Part shown: positions 9,555-17,411 of the stretch, piece after piece
Position numbering within the stretch: position 1 is the first letter of the stretch
Layout of the letters: each line of letters opens with the position of its first letter
Source: Frigoriglobus tundricola
Lineage (GTDB): Bacteria > Planctomycetota > Planctomycetia > Gemmatales > Gemmataceae
Length of the DNA: 64,000 bases
NCBI RefSeq assembly: GCF_013128195.2
Contig: NZ_CP053452.2
Location: 7,006,001-7,070,000 of the forward strand
Reading direction: 5' to 3'
Program-made: the position numbers and the translations under genes
Notes under the pieces: model-generated
What the model saw: the letters and a program-made list of their open reading frames with translations, nothing else
The model's database searches: none
Told to the model about the DNA's origin: nothing

Positions 9555-10520
9555 ATGTACCTCGGCATCGAGATCGGCGGCACGAAGCTCCAACTCGGTC
9601 TCGGCCACGGCGACGGCCACATTGTTTCGCTCTGGCGCGGTGTCGTGAACCCGGCGGACGGCGGCGAGGGCATCCGCCGGCAGATCGCCGCCGCGGTGCC
9701 GGAGCTGTTGGCGCGGGCGAACACGGACCGCGGCACCTTGCGCGGCGCCGGCATCGGGTTCGGCGGCCCCACCGACGACGCGACCCGTACCGTCATCAAG
9801 TCCCACCAGATTCAGGGGTGGGACGGGTTCCCGCTCGCCGACTGGGTCAGCGACGTCGTCGGCGTGCCGGCGGTGCTGTGCAACGACGCCGACGTGGCCG
9901 GGCTCGGTGAGGCGCTGTTCGGGGCGGGGCAGGGGCTGTCGCCGGTCTTCTACATCACGATCGGCAGCGGCATCGGCGGCGGACTCATCATCGACGGCCA
10001 GATCTACCGCGGGGTGGGACGAGGTGCGGCGGAGATCGGGCACCTTCAGGTGTTCGCCGAGGGGACCGAACGCGACCGGTACATGATGGCGCTCGAAGAT
10101 TGCGCGTCCGGCTGGGCGATCGCGAAAGCGGGGGCGGAGTGGGTGGCGGCGCGCGAGTACCGCGACACGCCCCTCAAGCGGTTAGCCAACGGCGATCCCG
10201 CGAACGTCACCGGCAGCCTCGTCGCACAGGCCGCGCGGGAAGGCGACGAGGACGCGCTCGGCATCATCCATAACGCGCGGAACGCGGTCGTCCAGGCGCT
10301 GTGTCAGGTCATCGTGCTTCTGTGCCCCCAGCGGATCGTGATCGGCGGCGGGGTCTCTCTCATGGGCGAGGAGCTGTTCTTCGAGCCCGTTCGCCGGTTC
10401 GTGGCCCGGGACGTGTTCCCGCCCTTCGCCCGTTTGACGGACATCGTGCCGGCCGCGCTGGGCGAGGAGGTGGTCGTCCACGGGGCGCTGGCGCTCGCCC
10501 GCCAGAAACTCGGGGGGTGA
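9555..10520 (+). CDS. ROK-family sugar kinase or regulator
   Basis: A 321-residue ASKHA-fold protein of the ROK family, which phosphorylates hexoses (glucokinase, mannokinase, N-acetylhexosamine kinases). The phosphate-1 motif IEIGGTKLQLG is at the N-terminus. The family signature with catalytic Asp is seen at LCNDADVAGLGEALFGAG near residue 115, and ITIGSGIGGGLIIDG follows. The usual zinc site (H-x8-C-x-C-x4-C) is missing: after GHLQVF the sequence runs EGTERDRYMMALEDCAS, so only one cysteine remains. It lacks the DNA-binding domain of NagC/Mlc-type repressors, so an enzyme is more likely. Substrate is unknown. A GGAGAG site precedes the ATG. Confidence 0.87.
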   Translation: MYLGIEIGGTKLQLGLGHGDGHIVSLWRGVVNPADGGEGIRRQIAAAVPELLARANTDRGTLRGAGIGFGGPTDDATRTVIKSHQIQGWDGFPLADWVSDVVGVPAVLCNDADVAGLGEALFGAGQGLSPVFYITIGSGIGGGLIIDGQIYRGVGRGAAEIGHLQVFAEGTERDRYMMALEDCASGWAIAKAGAEWVAAREYRDTPLKRLANGDPANVTGSLVAQAAREGDEDALGIIHNARNAVVQALCQVIVLLCPQRIVIGGGVSLMGEELFFEPVRRFVARDVFPPFARLTDIVPAALGEEVVVHGALALARQKLGG

Positions 10521-10522
10521 CC

Positions 10523-10693
10523 TCACTCGCTCAGCCGGCGCCCGAGGCGCGCGCGGAGCGCGGCACAGACCTTGGGACCGGCGCCGGTGCCGCGGATGTT
10601 CAGTTCCGTTTGCGGCGAAAGGTACTCCGACTCCGCCAGTGTTTCGAGGGCGGTCTCGCCGACCTCGTCGTTTCCGCTCAGATCGAGCACTTC
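10523..10693 (-). pseudogene. 3' fragment of the LRR gene split by an IS1-family element
   Basis: Reading the minus strand after the insertion gives EVLDLSGNDEVGETALETLA, then further LRR-like residues ending LRARLGRRLSE and a TGA at 10523-10525. This is a canonical LRR unit plus a C-terminal cap. It continues, in frame, the LRR protein that breaks off at 11905. Removing the element and one copy of the 8-bp duplication joins the parts into one 567-codon frame (1541 + 163 bases, including stop = 568 codons). It has no start of its own and is presumably untranslated. Confidence 0.88.
10686..10693. repeat. Left copy of the 8-bp target-site duplication
   Basis: AGCACTTC directly borders the left end of the IS1-family element; the identical octamer is at 11905-11912. 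IS1-family elements commonly make 8-9 bp duplications. Confidence 0.93.
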
Positions 10694-10702
10694 GGTGGTG
10701 GG

Positions 10703-11503
10703 CTACCTGCATTGCACCGCTGGCAGGGTCAACCATTCGGATAGCGCCCACACCCGATCGGTCAGTCCCGCGGCCATTGCCGGTGTTCTCTGGTGCCAGC
10801 GCCCGTCGGCACCCTTGTGGCGGAGCGTGCGGACCGGCCAGCAGAAGTTGTAGCTGAAGTAGCTGAAGGCGGTGGCCGCACGGTGCGTGTCCCAGTCCTT
10901 CGAGAACCCATAGCTCTTGCGCACCTTGCGGCTGCACCGATTCCGGTCCGTCCCGTTGTGTCGCTCCACGAAGCACGTGTTGACCGCCGTGCTCACCGCC
11001 GAGGCGAGTAGCGCGGCCGTGACCGCCACCACCGCCCCGAACACCACCCGCGTGCTCACCGCCACCACCCGGTTGTTCTCCCGCTCCTTGTGGACGGTCG
11101 CATAGGTGACCTCGGGCGGGATGACCCGGTGGGCCTTGCGCGGCCGACCGGGTCGCCCGGTTCGCGGCGGGGTCACCAAGTGCCCGTAGGTGTCCCGGAT
11201 CGCCGAGGCGTACACCGGGTACTCGTCGGACGTCATGAGCCGCATCACTCGGCCCCCGGTGCGCCGGTGGAAGTCACGGACCAGGGCGTGGGTCGCGTCC
11301 TCGGTCCGCTTACCGACCAACAGGCTCACGACCAATCGGCTCTCGGGATCGAGGGCCACGTGGTCCCAGCAGTCCCCGCGCCGGGTCTCGTCGGGGCCGC
11401 AGTTCTTCTCCTTACGGCCCACGAAATCCCACTTCTCATCGAACTGCACTTCGCGGGTCGTCGGGGGAAAAAGCCACGAGCTCGTCGTGCAACGCGCGGG
11501 CAT
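10703..11503 (-). CDS. IS1-family transposase, catalytic (InsB-like) frame
   Basis: Catalytic DDE portion of an IS1 transposase. The recognisable part begins at EVQFDEKWDFVGRKEKNC (first acidic residue). It continues through DHVALDPESRLVVSLLVGKR, the second acidic site in MTSDEYPVYASAI, and CFVERHNGTDRNRCSRKVRK with the catalytic Glu. It ends at a TAG that lies inside the terminal repeat. The frame has an ATG near 11503, but residues before EVQFDEK look like out-of-frame InsA sequence. It is therefore probably made as a fusion with the upstream frame through a +1 shift near 11460-11475 on the run TTTTTCCCCC. All catalytic residues appear intact. Confidence 0.88.
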   Translation of the reverse strand: MPARCTTSSWLFPPTTREVQFDEKWDFVGRKEKNCGPDETRRGDCWDHVALDPESRLVVSLLVGKRTEDATHALVRDFHRRTGGRVMRLMTSDEYPVYASAIRDTYGHLVTPPRTGRPGRPRKAHRVIPPEVTYATVHKERENNRVVAVSTRVVFGAVVAVTAALLASAVSTAVNTCFVERHNGTDRNRCSRKVRKSYGFSKDWDTHRAATAFSYFSYNFCWPVRTLRHKGADGRWHQRTPAMAAGLTDRVWALSEWLTLPAVQCR

Positions 11504-11822
11504 GTTGGCCGGCCCGTCGGATGTACCGGGTCACCGTATTGGTATGAACCCCGGTGAGCCGTGCGGTCTTGCGGGTCCCGATCCCTTCGGCCACGTGAGC
11601 CAGAACCGCGGTCACCCGCGCGGCCGGCAGTCGGGCGTCGAACAGTGGGGTGCCCTTGCGCTCGGAGAACCGGGCCTTGCAGGTCCGGCACCGGAGCACC
11701 CGCGTCTTGTTCGGCCCATAACGGGCCGGCACGGTCAGGTTCCCGTGGTTCCGTTTCCCATGGTCGGGACAATGGGCATTGAGGCAACAGAAGCGGCTCA
11801 GGTCGTCCATGACGGATCTCAA
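11436..11822 (-). CDS. IS1-family InsA-like DNA-binding frame
   Basis: A 128-residue protein with an N-terminal zinc finger (CPDHG, then CRTCKARFSERKGTPLF, the IS1 InsA pattern). A helix-turn-helix follows, with AVLAHVAEGIGTRKTARLTGVHTNTVTRYI. In IS1 this region binds the terminal repeats, acts as inhibitor when made alone, and as the N-terminus of the fused transposase after frameshifting. It overlaps the catalytic frame by 68 bases. The last residues after HDELVAFSPDD are beyond the likely shift site. Confidence 0.88.
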   Translation of the reverse strand: MRSVMDDLSRFCCLNAHCPDHGKRNHGNLTVPARYGPNKTRVLRCRTCKARFSERKGTPLFDARLPAARVTAVLAHVAEGIGTRKTARLTGVHTNTVTRYIRRAGQHARALHDELVAFSPDDPRSAVR

Positions 11823-11888
11823 TCCGTGGGAGCAAATGCCAACCGAGAAGCGGAATCCCTTACCATACCTCCGGTAACTCGTGCAAGG

Positions 11889-13445
11889 CTAAGAAGACAC
11901 CACCAGCACTTCCAACCGCGACAATCGCGGCGAGGCCGCCAGGGCGTCGAGCGCGGCCGAACGAAGTTGGCACTGCGACAGTTGCAGACCGGTCAACCGC
12001 CAGTGGGGCGCGTTCAGGACCGCCTCCACACCCGCGTGTGTGATCCGCGTGCCGCTGACCGAGAGGACGCGCAGGTTCGCGAGGTCGGGGCTGTTCGCCA
12101 GCGCGCGCAGCCCGATGTCGGTGACGGCTTCGTGGGGCTCGGCGGCGTCCAGGTGGTACGGGCTGTTGAAGTTCAGGTGCAGCGTGTGCAGGTTCTTGAA
12201 GCGCCCGCTGCCCGCGATGGTGGCGAGCGCCGCGTCCGACAGATAGTTCCGCGACAGGTCGAGGTACGAGAGCGCTCCGGCCCATGCGGCGCCGCACAGT
12301 TGGGCCACGCCGCCGTCGCGCACCCAGTTGTCCGACACGTCGAGGACGCGCAGGCCACTCGGACCCGGTGCGGCGAACAGCGGGTCCAGGGACGTTTCCG
12401 GGATCGAACCGTCGTGGATCCGCAGCTCCTCGGCCTGCGCCCAGAAGCGGGAGCCGGCGAGCGCGCGGATGTTGGCCATCGCGCTGCCGCAGCGGTTCAG
12501 GTGCAGCCGGCGCAGTTCCGACAGCGCGGCACACCCGAGGAGGTCCTCCAGGGCGAACCCGCCGAGCGGGGTGCCCGAGATGTCCAGCTCGCGGAGCCGG
12601 AACCGCGCCGAGCGGAACGCGTGCCACCCGTCCGGGGCGATCTCGTTGTCCCGCAGGTCGAGCGCGGTGAGCCGGGCGAGGGCGTCCGCGGCGAGCAGCT
12701 CGCGCAGGTCGTCGGCCATGAGCAGCGCGGCCGGGACCGCAAGCTCGTCCAGCCGGCACGCCGGCCCGAGGCTCTGGACGAGTTCCCGGGCGTCGAGCCG
12801 CCCGTTCGCGTACCCCCCGGCGCCGCAGCGGAGGACTTTGAGCCGGTCGCGGAACGGGGCGAATTCCAGGATCTCGGGCAACGGATCGAGCGGCCCGCGG
12901 CCGGTCAGGTCGAGTTCGCTCAGCCGCTCGAAGTTCGATCGGGCGAGGAAGCTGCTGATCTCGCCGAGGTCGGCGTACCAGCCGCTCAGATCAACGGCTT
13001 CGAGCCGGCCGAACCAGCCGCGCTGGCCGGTTTCGCGCAGGTCTTCGGGGAAGTTGGTGGAGCGGTCGCCTGACATGACGCGCCACCGGCGCACGGGGTG
13101 CGCCGCGCACAGCTCCGCACCGGAGTCGCGCATGAACACCGGGCTCGCCGCCACCTCGTTCACGAACCCGCGGTCGAACTCCCACTCGGTCAACTCGTCC
13201 CGGGCGTCCGCCGGAACGCCCAGCCAGTCGCACTCGTGTTCCGCGAGCAGTTCGTGCGCGCGGTCCTCGAGCGGTCCGCGCCGCGGGTCGTGTTCCGGGA
13301 GCTGCGCCCGCGCCACCTGCACGCGGATGAACTCGGCCCGCGCGGAGCAGCCCTCCTCGTCGAGGTAGTCCGCGTACATGAGGCGGGGCGTGTCCTCGGC
13401 GGGCGCGTTGCGGATGGCCCGGAGCAGGGCGGCTTCGGTGGACAT
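11889..13445 (-). pseudogene. LRR protein with TIGR02996 domain, truncated by IS1-family insertion
   Basis: Encodes 518 residues. The TIGR02996 companion domain is at the N-terminus (TPRLMYADYLDEEGCSARAEFIRVQ), followed by about 12 leucine-rich repeats with LxxLxLxxNxI spacing. The native gene sequence stops at 11905; the last few codons (VVSS, then TAG) come from the insertion element. The missing tail, about 55 residues, is at 10523-10693. Because most repeats survive, a shortened protein could still be made, but it lacks the C-terminal cap. It is a paralogue of the LRR gene at 8061-9389. RBS and promoter are not obvious in the 147 bases upstream. Confidence 0.88.
11905..11912. repeat. Right copy of the 8-bp target-site duplication
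   Basis: AGCACTTC immediately follows the right end of the IS1-family element and matches 10686-10693 exactly. Confidence 0.93.
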
Positions 13446-13592
13446 GCGGGTTACCAGGGGCGGTCTGCGGGGGCCGCTTCGGGCCGTACACGAGGAGGTA
13501 CCAACCCGTCTCGCCCGCGCGGGCCGGGCGGGCGAAGGGTGCAGAATGGCCGCGTGCGGGGCGCTGGGATGATAGCAGACGGGACGGGCGGA

Positions 13593-13979
13593 CTAAAGCA
13601 CAGCAGGTTCCTTCGGGTCAACCGCGACCAGCCCTTTGAAGGTCTTCAGGACCTCGACCACGAGCAGGTAGTCGTTGAAGTGCTCGATGAACGGGTCGGG
13701 CACGTCGGTCCAGACTTCGACGCGACGGTCGGACTCGGTGAGCGCCAGCGCTTCGGCCGGCTCGAGCCCGGCGAGGTGCCCGAGGAGCCCTTCCGTCTCC
13801 AACCGGATCGCCGGCCCGGACACGAGCGCCAGGGCGATCCACCACTCGCCCCGGCTCACCACGACCCGGTCGCCGTCGCGTGTGACGGCGGAGCCGGGGA
13901 ACTTCGTGGTGAGGCGGGCGTGGGCCTGTTCGATGGTGAAGTCGGAATCGGGCCGGAGCAGGCCGAAGGCACGATACAT
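13593..13979 (-). CDS. Hypothetical protein, 128 residues
   Basis: I do not recognise a family. The protein begins MYRAFGLLRPDSDFTIEQAH and has mixed alpha/beta character: a possible strand-rich middle (DRVVVSRGEWWIALALVSGP) and a C-terminal helix (EHFNDYLLVVEVLKTFKGLV). No signal peptide, membrane segment or metal-binding pattern is visible. Codon usage matches its neighbours and the frame is free of low-complexity sequence, supporting a real gene. It sits between the interrupted LRR gene and the NHL-repeat gene on the same strand, with 124 bases of spacer on one side holding short TGATGAGTG-type repeats and no gene. Confidence 0.6.
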   Translation of the reverse strand: MYRAFGLLRPDSDFTIEQAHARLTTKFPGSAVTRDGDRVVVSRGEWWIALALVSGPAIRLETEGLLGHLAGLEPAEALALTESDRRVEVWTDVPDPFIEHFNDYLLVVEVLKTFKGLVAVDPKEPAVL

Positions 13980-14103
13980 TTCGCACCGGAATGATGAGTG
14001 ATGAGTGGCGAGTGGTGAAGGACCGCCGACCCACGTTCGAGTCTACATTCTCACTCGTCACTCGTCACGTTTTCTGCGCCGCCCGAGCTCCTCCCGCGGC
14101 ACC

Positions 14104-17100
14104 TCACCGAAACTGCCAGATGCCCCAGCGCTCGGGGTACAAGCGGGCCTCGCTCGGAAGGTCGCTGACGAGCACCGTGTGCTTGTTGCTCCAGTACGTG
14201 CGGCGCACCGTCCGCCCCTCCAGCCCGCGCAGGACGCCGATGTCCGCCAGGACCTCCGTGTTCGCGGCCGGCTTGAACCCGAGCACTTTGAGTGGAACCG
14301 AGAACTCGAAGTTGCCGCCCGCCCCGGCCAGCCGGACGTGTTCGCTAATCGATTGGACCTGATCGAACCCCACCTTACCGATCGGCGACTCGAACTGCAC
14401 GCCGTCCGCTTTCGGGGCGCCCGGCGCGACCGCACGGTACAGCGTAACGGCGGGCTTGCCGTCCGTCCGCGTCACGACGACCCGCACGTCCCCGGCGGCG
14501 GGGGCCGTCCGGTCCCGCGCCGCCTTGGGGTCGGTGCCGATCATCAGATCGAGGGCGCCGCCGCTCTTGAACAGATAGCGCGGGTCCGTGCCGGTGTTGT
14601 CCAGCACCTTCGCGTCGTCGCCCCGCAGGGCCGCGTACAGGTTCTCGCCGTCCACGGCGACCGCCGCCGCGGTCCGGTCGTCGATGAGCATCCACCGCGT
14701 CCCGGCGGGCCAGTCGGACAGGTCGCCATCGACTTTCGGCCCCTGCCGGAGGACGGCGATGTCCTCTTTGGGCCGCCCGTCCTTGCGTGCAATTTGAACA
14801 ACGGTGGCCGGGAGCCCCGCCAGGTCACCCGCGCCGACGGTCACCGTCCCGAAGTCGCGCCGCTTGATGCCGTCCCACCCGTCCAGCTTGAGCAGCGTGG
14901 ACTGCTGGAACCCGGCCACGAGGTAGATGCCGCCGTCCGCGGTCTGGTTGATCGTCGGGTGGAAGTGCTCCTGCTGGAAGGTGACGTTCTTCACCTCCCA
15001 CCCGCGCTTCGGATTCGTCTCCGCGAGTGGGGGCAGCAGCCGCGCGTCCCCGCCGAGGGTTTGGACGAACAAGCCGTCCGCCGTGAGCAGGAAGACGGCC
15101 CCCATCTCCCCGTTGATCGCCACGACGGGACCGGCCTGGCCGTCCGCCGGCGTCACGGGCGGACCGAGGAGCCGGGTGGGAGCGACCATCGCCCCGGGGA
15201 CCGCGACCTCCTCCTCGGGCGTGGCCGGATAGCGCCAGCGGCGCTCGCCCTTCAGGTCGAACCCCATCCACCACCCGTCGGAATCCGTGTGGGTCAGTGC
15301 CCGCTGGCCCGCGATCAGCGGCGCCCGCACCTGCTTGGGGTCGCCGACCGTGGTGCGCGTCCCGAGGTCGTAGACGGGAACGCCGCGCGCGTCGAGCGTG
15401 GGGGCCGCGACGCGGGTTCCGAACGCGGTGGTGAACGAGAGGTCGGGGTGCACGAGCGGCATGAGACCGATGCCGCCGATGTCGGCCCGCGGCGCGGCCG
15501 AATGGTCCTCGGCGACCCAACGGATTTCGTCCGCCTGCGCGACGCCGTCGCCGTTGGTGTCGGACCACACGAAGAGCACGTCGCGCGGGTTGTGCGCGGC
15601 CCAGAGCTTGACGATCGCCTCCCGGTTCTTCATCCGCCAGCCCCAGATGTCGTTGACCAGATCGGCCCCGTTGCCGATCAGCGCCACCGGCCGGGCCGTG
15701 CGGGTGTCGTCCATGCGCCAGATGCCGGCGCCGCGGTCGTTGCTGTAGCGCAACCCGCCGTTGTAGCAGTTGACCATGTACTGGCGCCCGGCGACGTAAA
15801 AGGCCCGTTCGGGAGCGGGGCCGGGCATGGTTTCAAGGTCGGTCATCAGGTCCGGGCGGGAGTAGATGCTCTTGATGGCGGACGCACCGGTTTTCCAATC
15901 CAGTGCGAACTCGATCCCGCGGCCGCCCTCGTTGTAGTAGAACCGCGCCCGGTCCTTCGGATCGAGGGCGCCGCCGCCGCCGTACTTGGTCGGGCCGTAC
16001 AGCGCCCGGAGAAACGTTCCGTCGGGCTTCCAGACGCTGACGCGCTTGGGCGTGAGGTCCCCCTCCGCGACCCACACCTGGCCGCGGTCGTCGATCGTCG
16101 TTCCGCACGGGTGGTTCATGCGGGACTCGTCGTACGGCCCGAGCTGCGGCCCCCCGGCCCGGCCGATCGTGCGGAGCAATCGGCCCTGGGGATCGAACAC
16201 CTTGACCTGGTGCGACCGGCCCCAGTCCGACACGTACAGGTTCCCCGTCGAATCGAGAGTCAAGCGGGCCGGCGCCTCCAGGCCCTTCTCGACGAGCGTC
16301 CGCTCGTTGTCCAGGCCGGCGCGGTTTTCCGAGACGTCGAAGCGCTTCAGTTTGCCCGCGGAGAGGACGTACAGGCGCCCCTGGCGATCGAAGGCCGGCG
16401 CCTTCGGGGCCGTGAGCCGGAACTCGCCCAGCACCTTCTTCGTCCGGACGTCAGCGAACACCAACTTGTTGAGCGCGGTGACCGCGAACACCAGGTGCCC
16501 GTTGTGAACGGCCAGCCCGTCCGAACTGTACTGTTCGTTGCCCTTGAAGGTGGGCTGGCGCCGCAAGCGCGGGTACTTGATCACGCTCTCGAGTTGACCG
16601 CCGTCGGTTTTGAAGCCCCGGACCTCGATGTTGAAGTTGTCGGGGTCGCGCTGGCCGGACTGAAAGACGTAGGCGAAGTGCCCCGGCGCGGGCTCCGGCC
16701 CCACGTCCCGGGCCAGATGGGTGCCGCCCCAGAACCCGTCGTTGGTGCCGTAGAGGCGCCGGCCCTCGGCGTCGAGCCACACGAACTCGTCGCCCGCCTC
16801 CGCGGAGGTGGCACAGACCAGAAACCGGGCGTCGCCCTTGCCGTTGGGCGCCCGAACCGGGTCGGGCAGGTAGAGCACGTCGGCGGGCGGGGAGTGGTCC
16901 GCGAGCCAGCCGCCCGCCCGGTCCCGGGTGGCCCACGGCGGGGAGCCCGGGTTGTACACGCTCATTTCGTAAGTCGCGCGGATGCCGGCGTGCGTCAGCC
17001 CGCGAACGGCATAGGTGCCCGGAGCCACGCGGCGGCGGGTCAGCGCGCCCGTCTCGCCCCGTTCCCCGTCGTCGTAGCCGTCCCAGTAGATCGTGTTTTC

Positions 17101-17376
17101 GCCCGCGGGAAAGAGCGTTTCGCCGACGAGATTCCGGACCCGGTTCCCGCGCGCGTCCTCGATCACCAGGGTGACCCGAGAGGCCGCGTCCAGGCGGAAG
17201 CGGACCGGTACGCCGAGGAACGGGGGCTTGCCCGCGGGCGGTTGTGCCCCGAGGGCGGCCACGAAACAGACCAGCAGCGCGGACGCCGGCACGAGCCAGG
17301 TCCGGGCGCCGAGGGACTTGCTTCCCCCTCTCAGGAACGGAAGTCCGGACTCGGTACGCGGGAACGGGTCAACCAT
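14104..17376 (-). CDS. Exported NHL-type beta-propeller protein with N-terminal FlgD-like and C-terminal CBM9/DOMON-like domains
   Basis: A 1090-residue exported protein. A signal peptide (WLVPASALLVCFVAALGAQ) ends near residue 45. A FlgD-Ig-like domain with VTLVIEDARGNRVRNLV and YWDGYDDG follows. A long beta-propeller comes next with NHL-like repeats (DRQGRLYVLSAGKLKRFD, DSTGNLYVSDWG, DDRGQVWVAEGD). The C-terminus (about 870-1090, beginning KVDGDLSDWPAG) resembles a carbohydrate-binding CBM9/DOMON module. No catalytic motif was recognised; binding of an extracellular glycan is inferred. It is the last gene of a GntR-apiosidase-nucleoside hydrolase operon, 35 bases after the preceding stop. 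The start at 17376 is chosen because it places the signal peptide correctly; an in-frame start at 17496 adds 40 residues without homology. Confidence 0.82.
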   Translation of the reverse strand: MVDPFPRTESGLPFLRGGSKSLGARTWLVPASALLVCFVAALGAQPPAGKPPFLGVPVRFRLDAASRVTLVIEDARGNRVRNLVGETLFPAGENTIYWDGYDDGERGETGALTRRRVAPGTYAVRGLTHAGIRATYEMSVYNPGSPPWATRDRAGGWLADHSPPADVLYLPDPVRAPNGKGDARFLVCATSAEAGDEFVWLDAEGRRLYGTNDGFWGGTHLARDVGPEPAPGHFAYVFQSGQRDPDNFNIEVRGFKTDGGQLESVIKYPRLRRQPTFKGNEQYSSDGLAVHNGHLVFAVTALNKLVFADVRTKKVLGEFRLTAPKAPAFDRQGRLYVLSAGKLKRFDVSENRAGLDNERTLVEKGLEAPARLTLDSTGNLYVSDWGRSHQVKVFDPQGRLLRTIGRAGGPQLGPYDESRMNHPCGTTIDDRGQVWVAEGDLTPKRVSVWKPDGTFLRALYGPTKYGGGGALDPKDRARFYYNEGGRGIEFALDWKTGASAIKSIYSRPDLMTDLETMPGPAPERAFYVAGRQYMVNCYNGGLRYSNDRGAGIWRMDDTRTARPVALIGNGADLVNDIWGWRMKNREAIVKLWAAHNPRDVLFVWSDTNGDGVAQADEIRWVAEDHSAAPRADIGGIGLMPLVHPDLSFTTAFGTRVAAPTLDARGVPVYDLGTRTTVGDPKQVRAPLIAGQRALTHTDSDGWWMGFDLKGERRWRYPATPEEEVAVPGAMVAPTRLLGPPVTPADGQAGPVVAINGEMGAVFLLTADGLFVQTLGGDARLLPPLAETNPKRGWEVKNVTFQQEHFHPTINQTADGGIYLVAGFQQSTLLKLDGWDGIKRRDFGTVTVGAGDLAGLPATVVQIARKDGRPKEDIAVLRQGPKVDGDLSDWPAGTRWMLIDDRTAAAVAVDGENLYAALRGDDAKVLDNTGTDPRYLFKSGGALDLMIGTDPKAARDRTAPAAGDVRVVVTRTDGKPAVTLYRAVAPGAPKADGVQFESPIGKVGFDQVQSISEHVRLAGAGGNFEFSVPLKVLGFKPAANTEVLADIGVLRGLEGRTVRRTYWSNKHTVLVSDLPSEARLYPERWGIWQFR

Positions 17377-17411
17377 GAGTGTCCACCTGTTGGGGGAGAA
17401 CCGGCTCGGCC

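Larger units (their letters stand above)
10694..11904 (-). mobile_element. IS1-family insertion sequence, 1211 bp
   Basis: A complete element bounded by 8-bp direct repeats. The ends read inward as GGTGGTGGGCTACCTGCATT (left, 10694) and GGTGGTGTCTTCTTAGCCTT (right, complement from 11904), sharing GGTGGTG at the tip and a TTGCAC block 18 bases in. GGTGRTG tips, the 8-bp duplication and the InsA-plus-InsB coding layout are all hallmarks of IS1. It encodes two overlapping transposase frames on the minus strand. It has inserted into an LRR gene in the same orientation and supplies that gene with a premature TAG at 11889-11891. Confidence 0.92.

Noticed and set aside
17363..17380. GGAACGGGTCAACCATGA here resembles, in inverted orientation, GGAACGGATCGACCATGA at the start of the nucleoside-hydrolase gene (19740 region)
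   Set aside because: Only about 18 bases and at start codons of two genes; no further similarity, so a chance match or weak motif is likelier than a regulatory pair.
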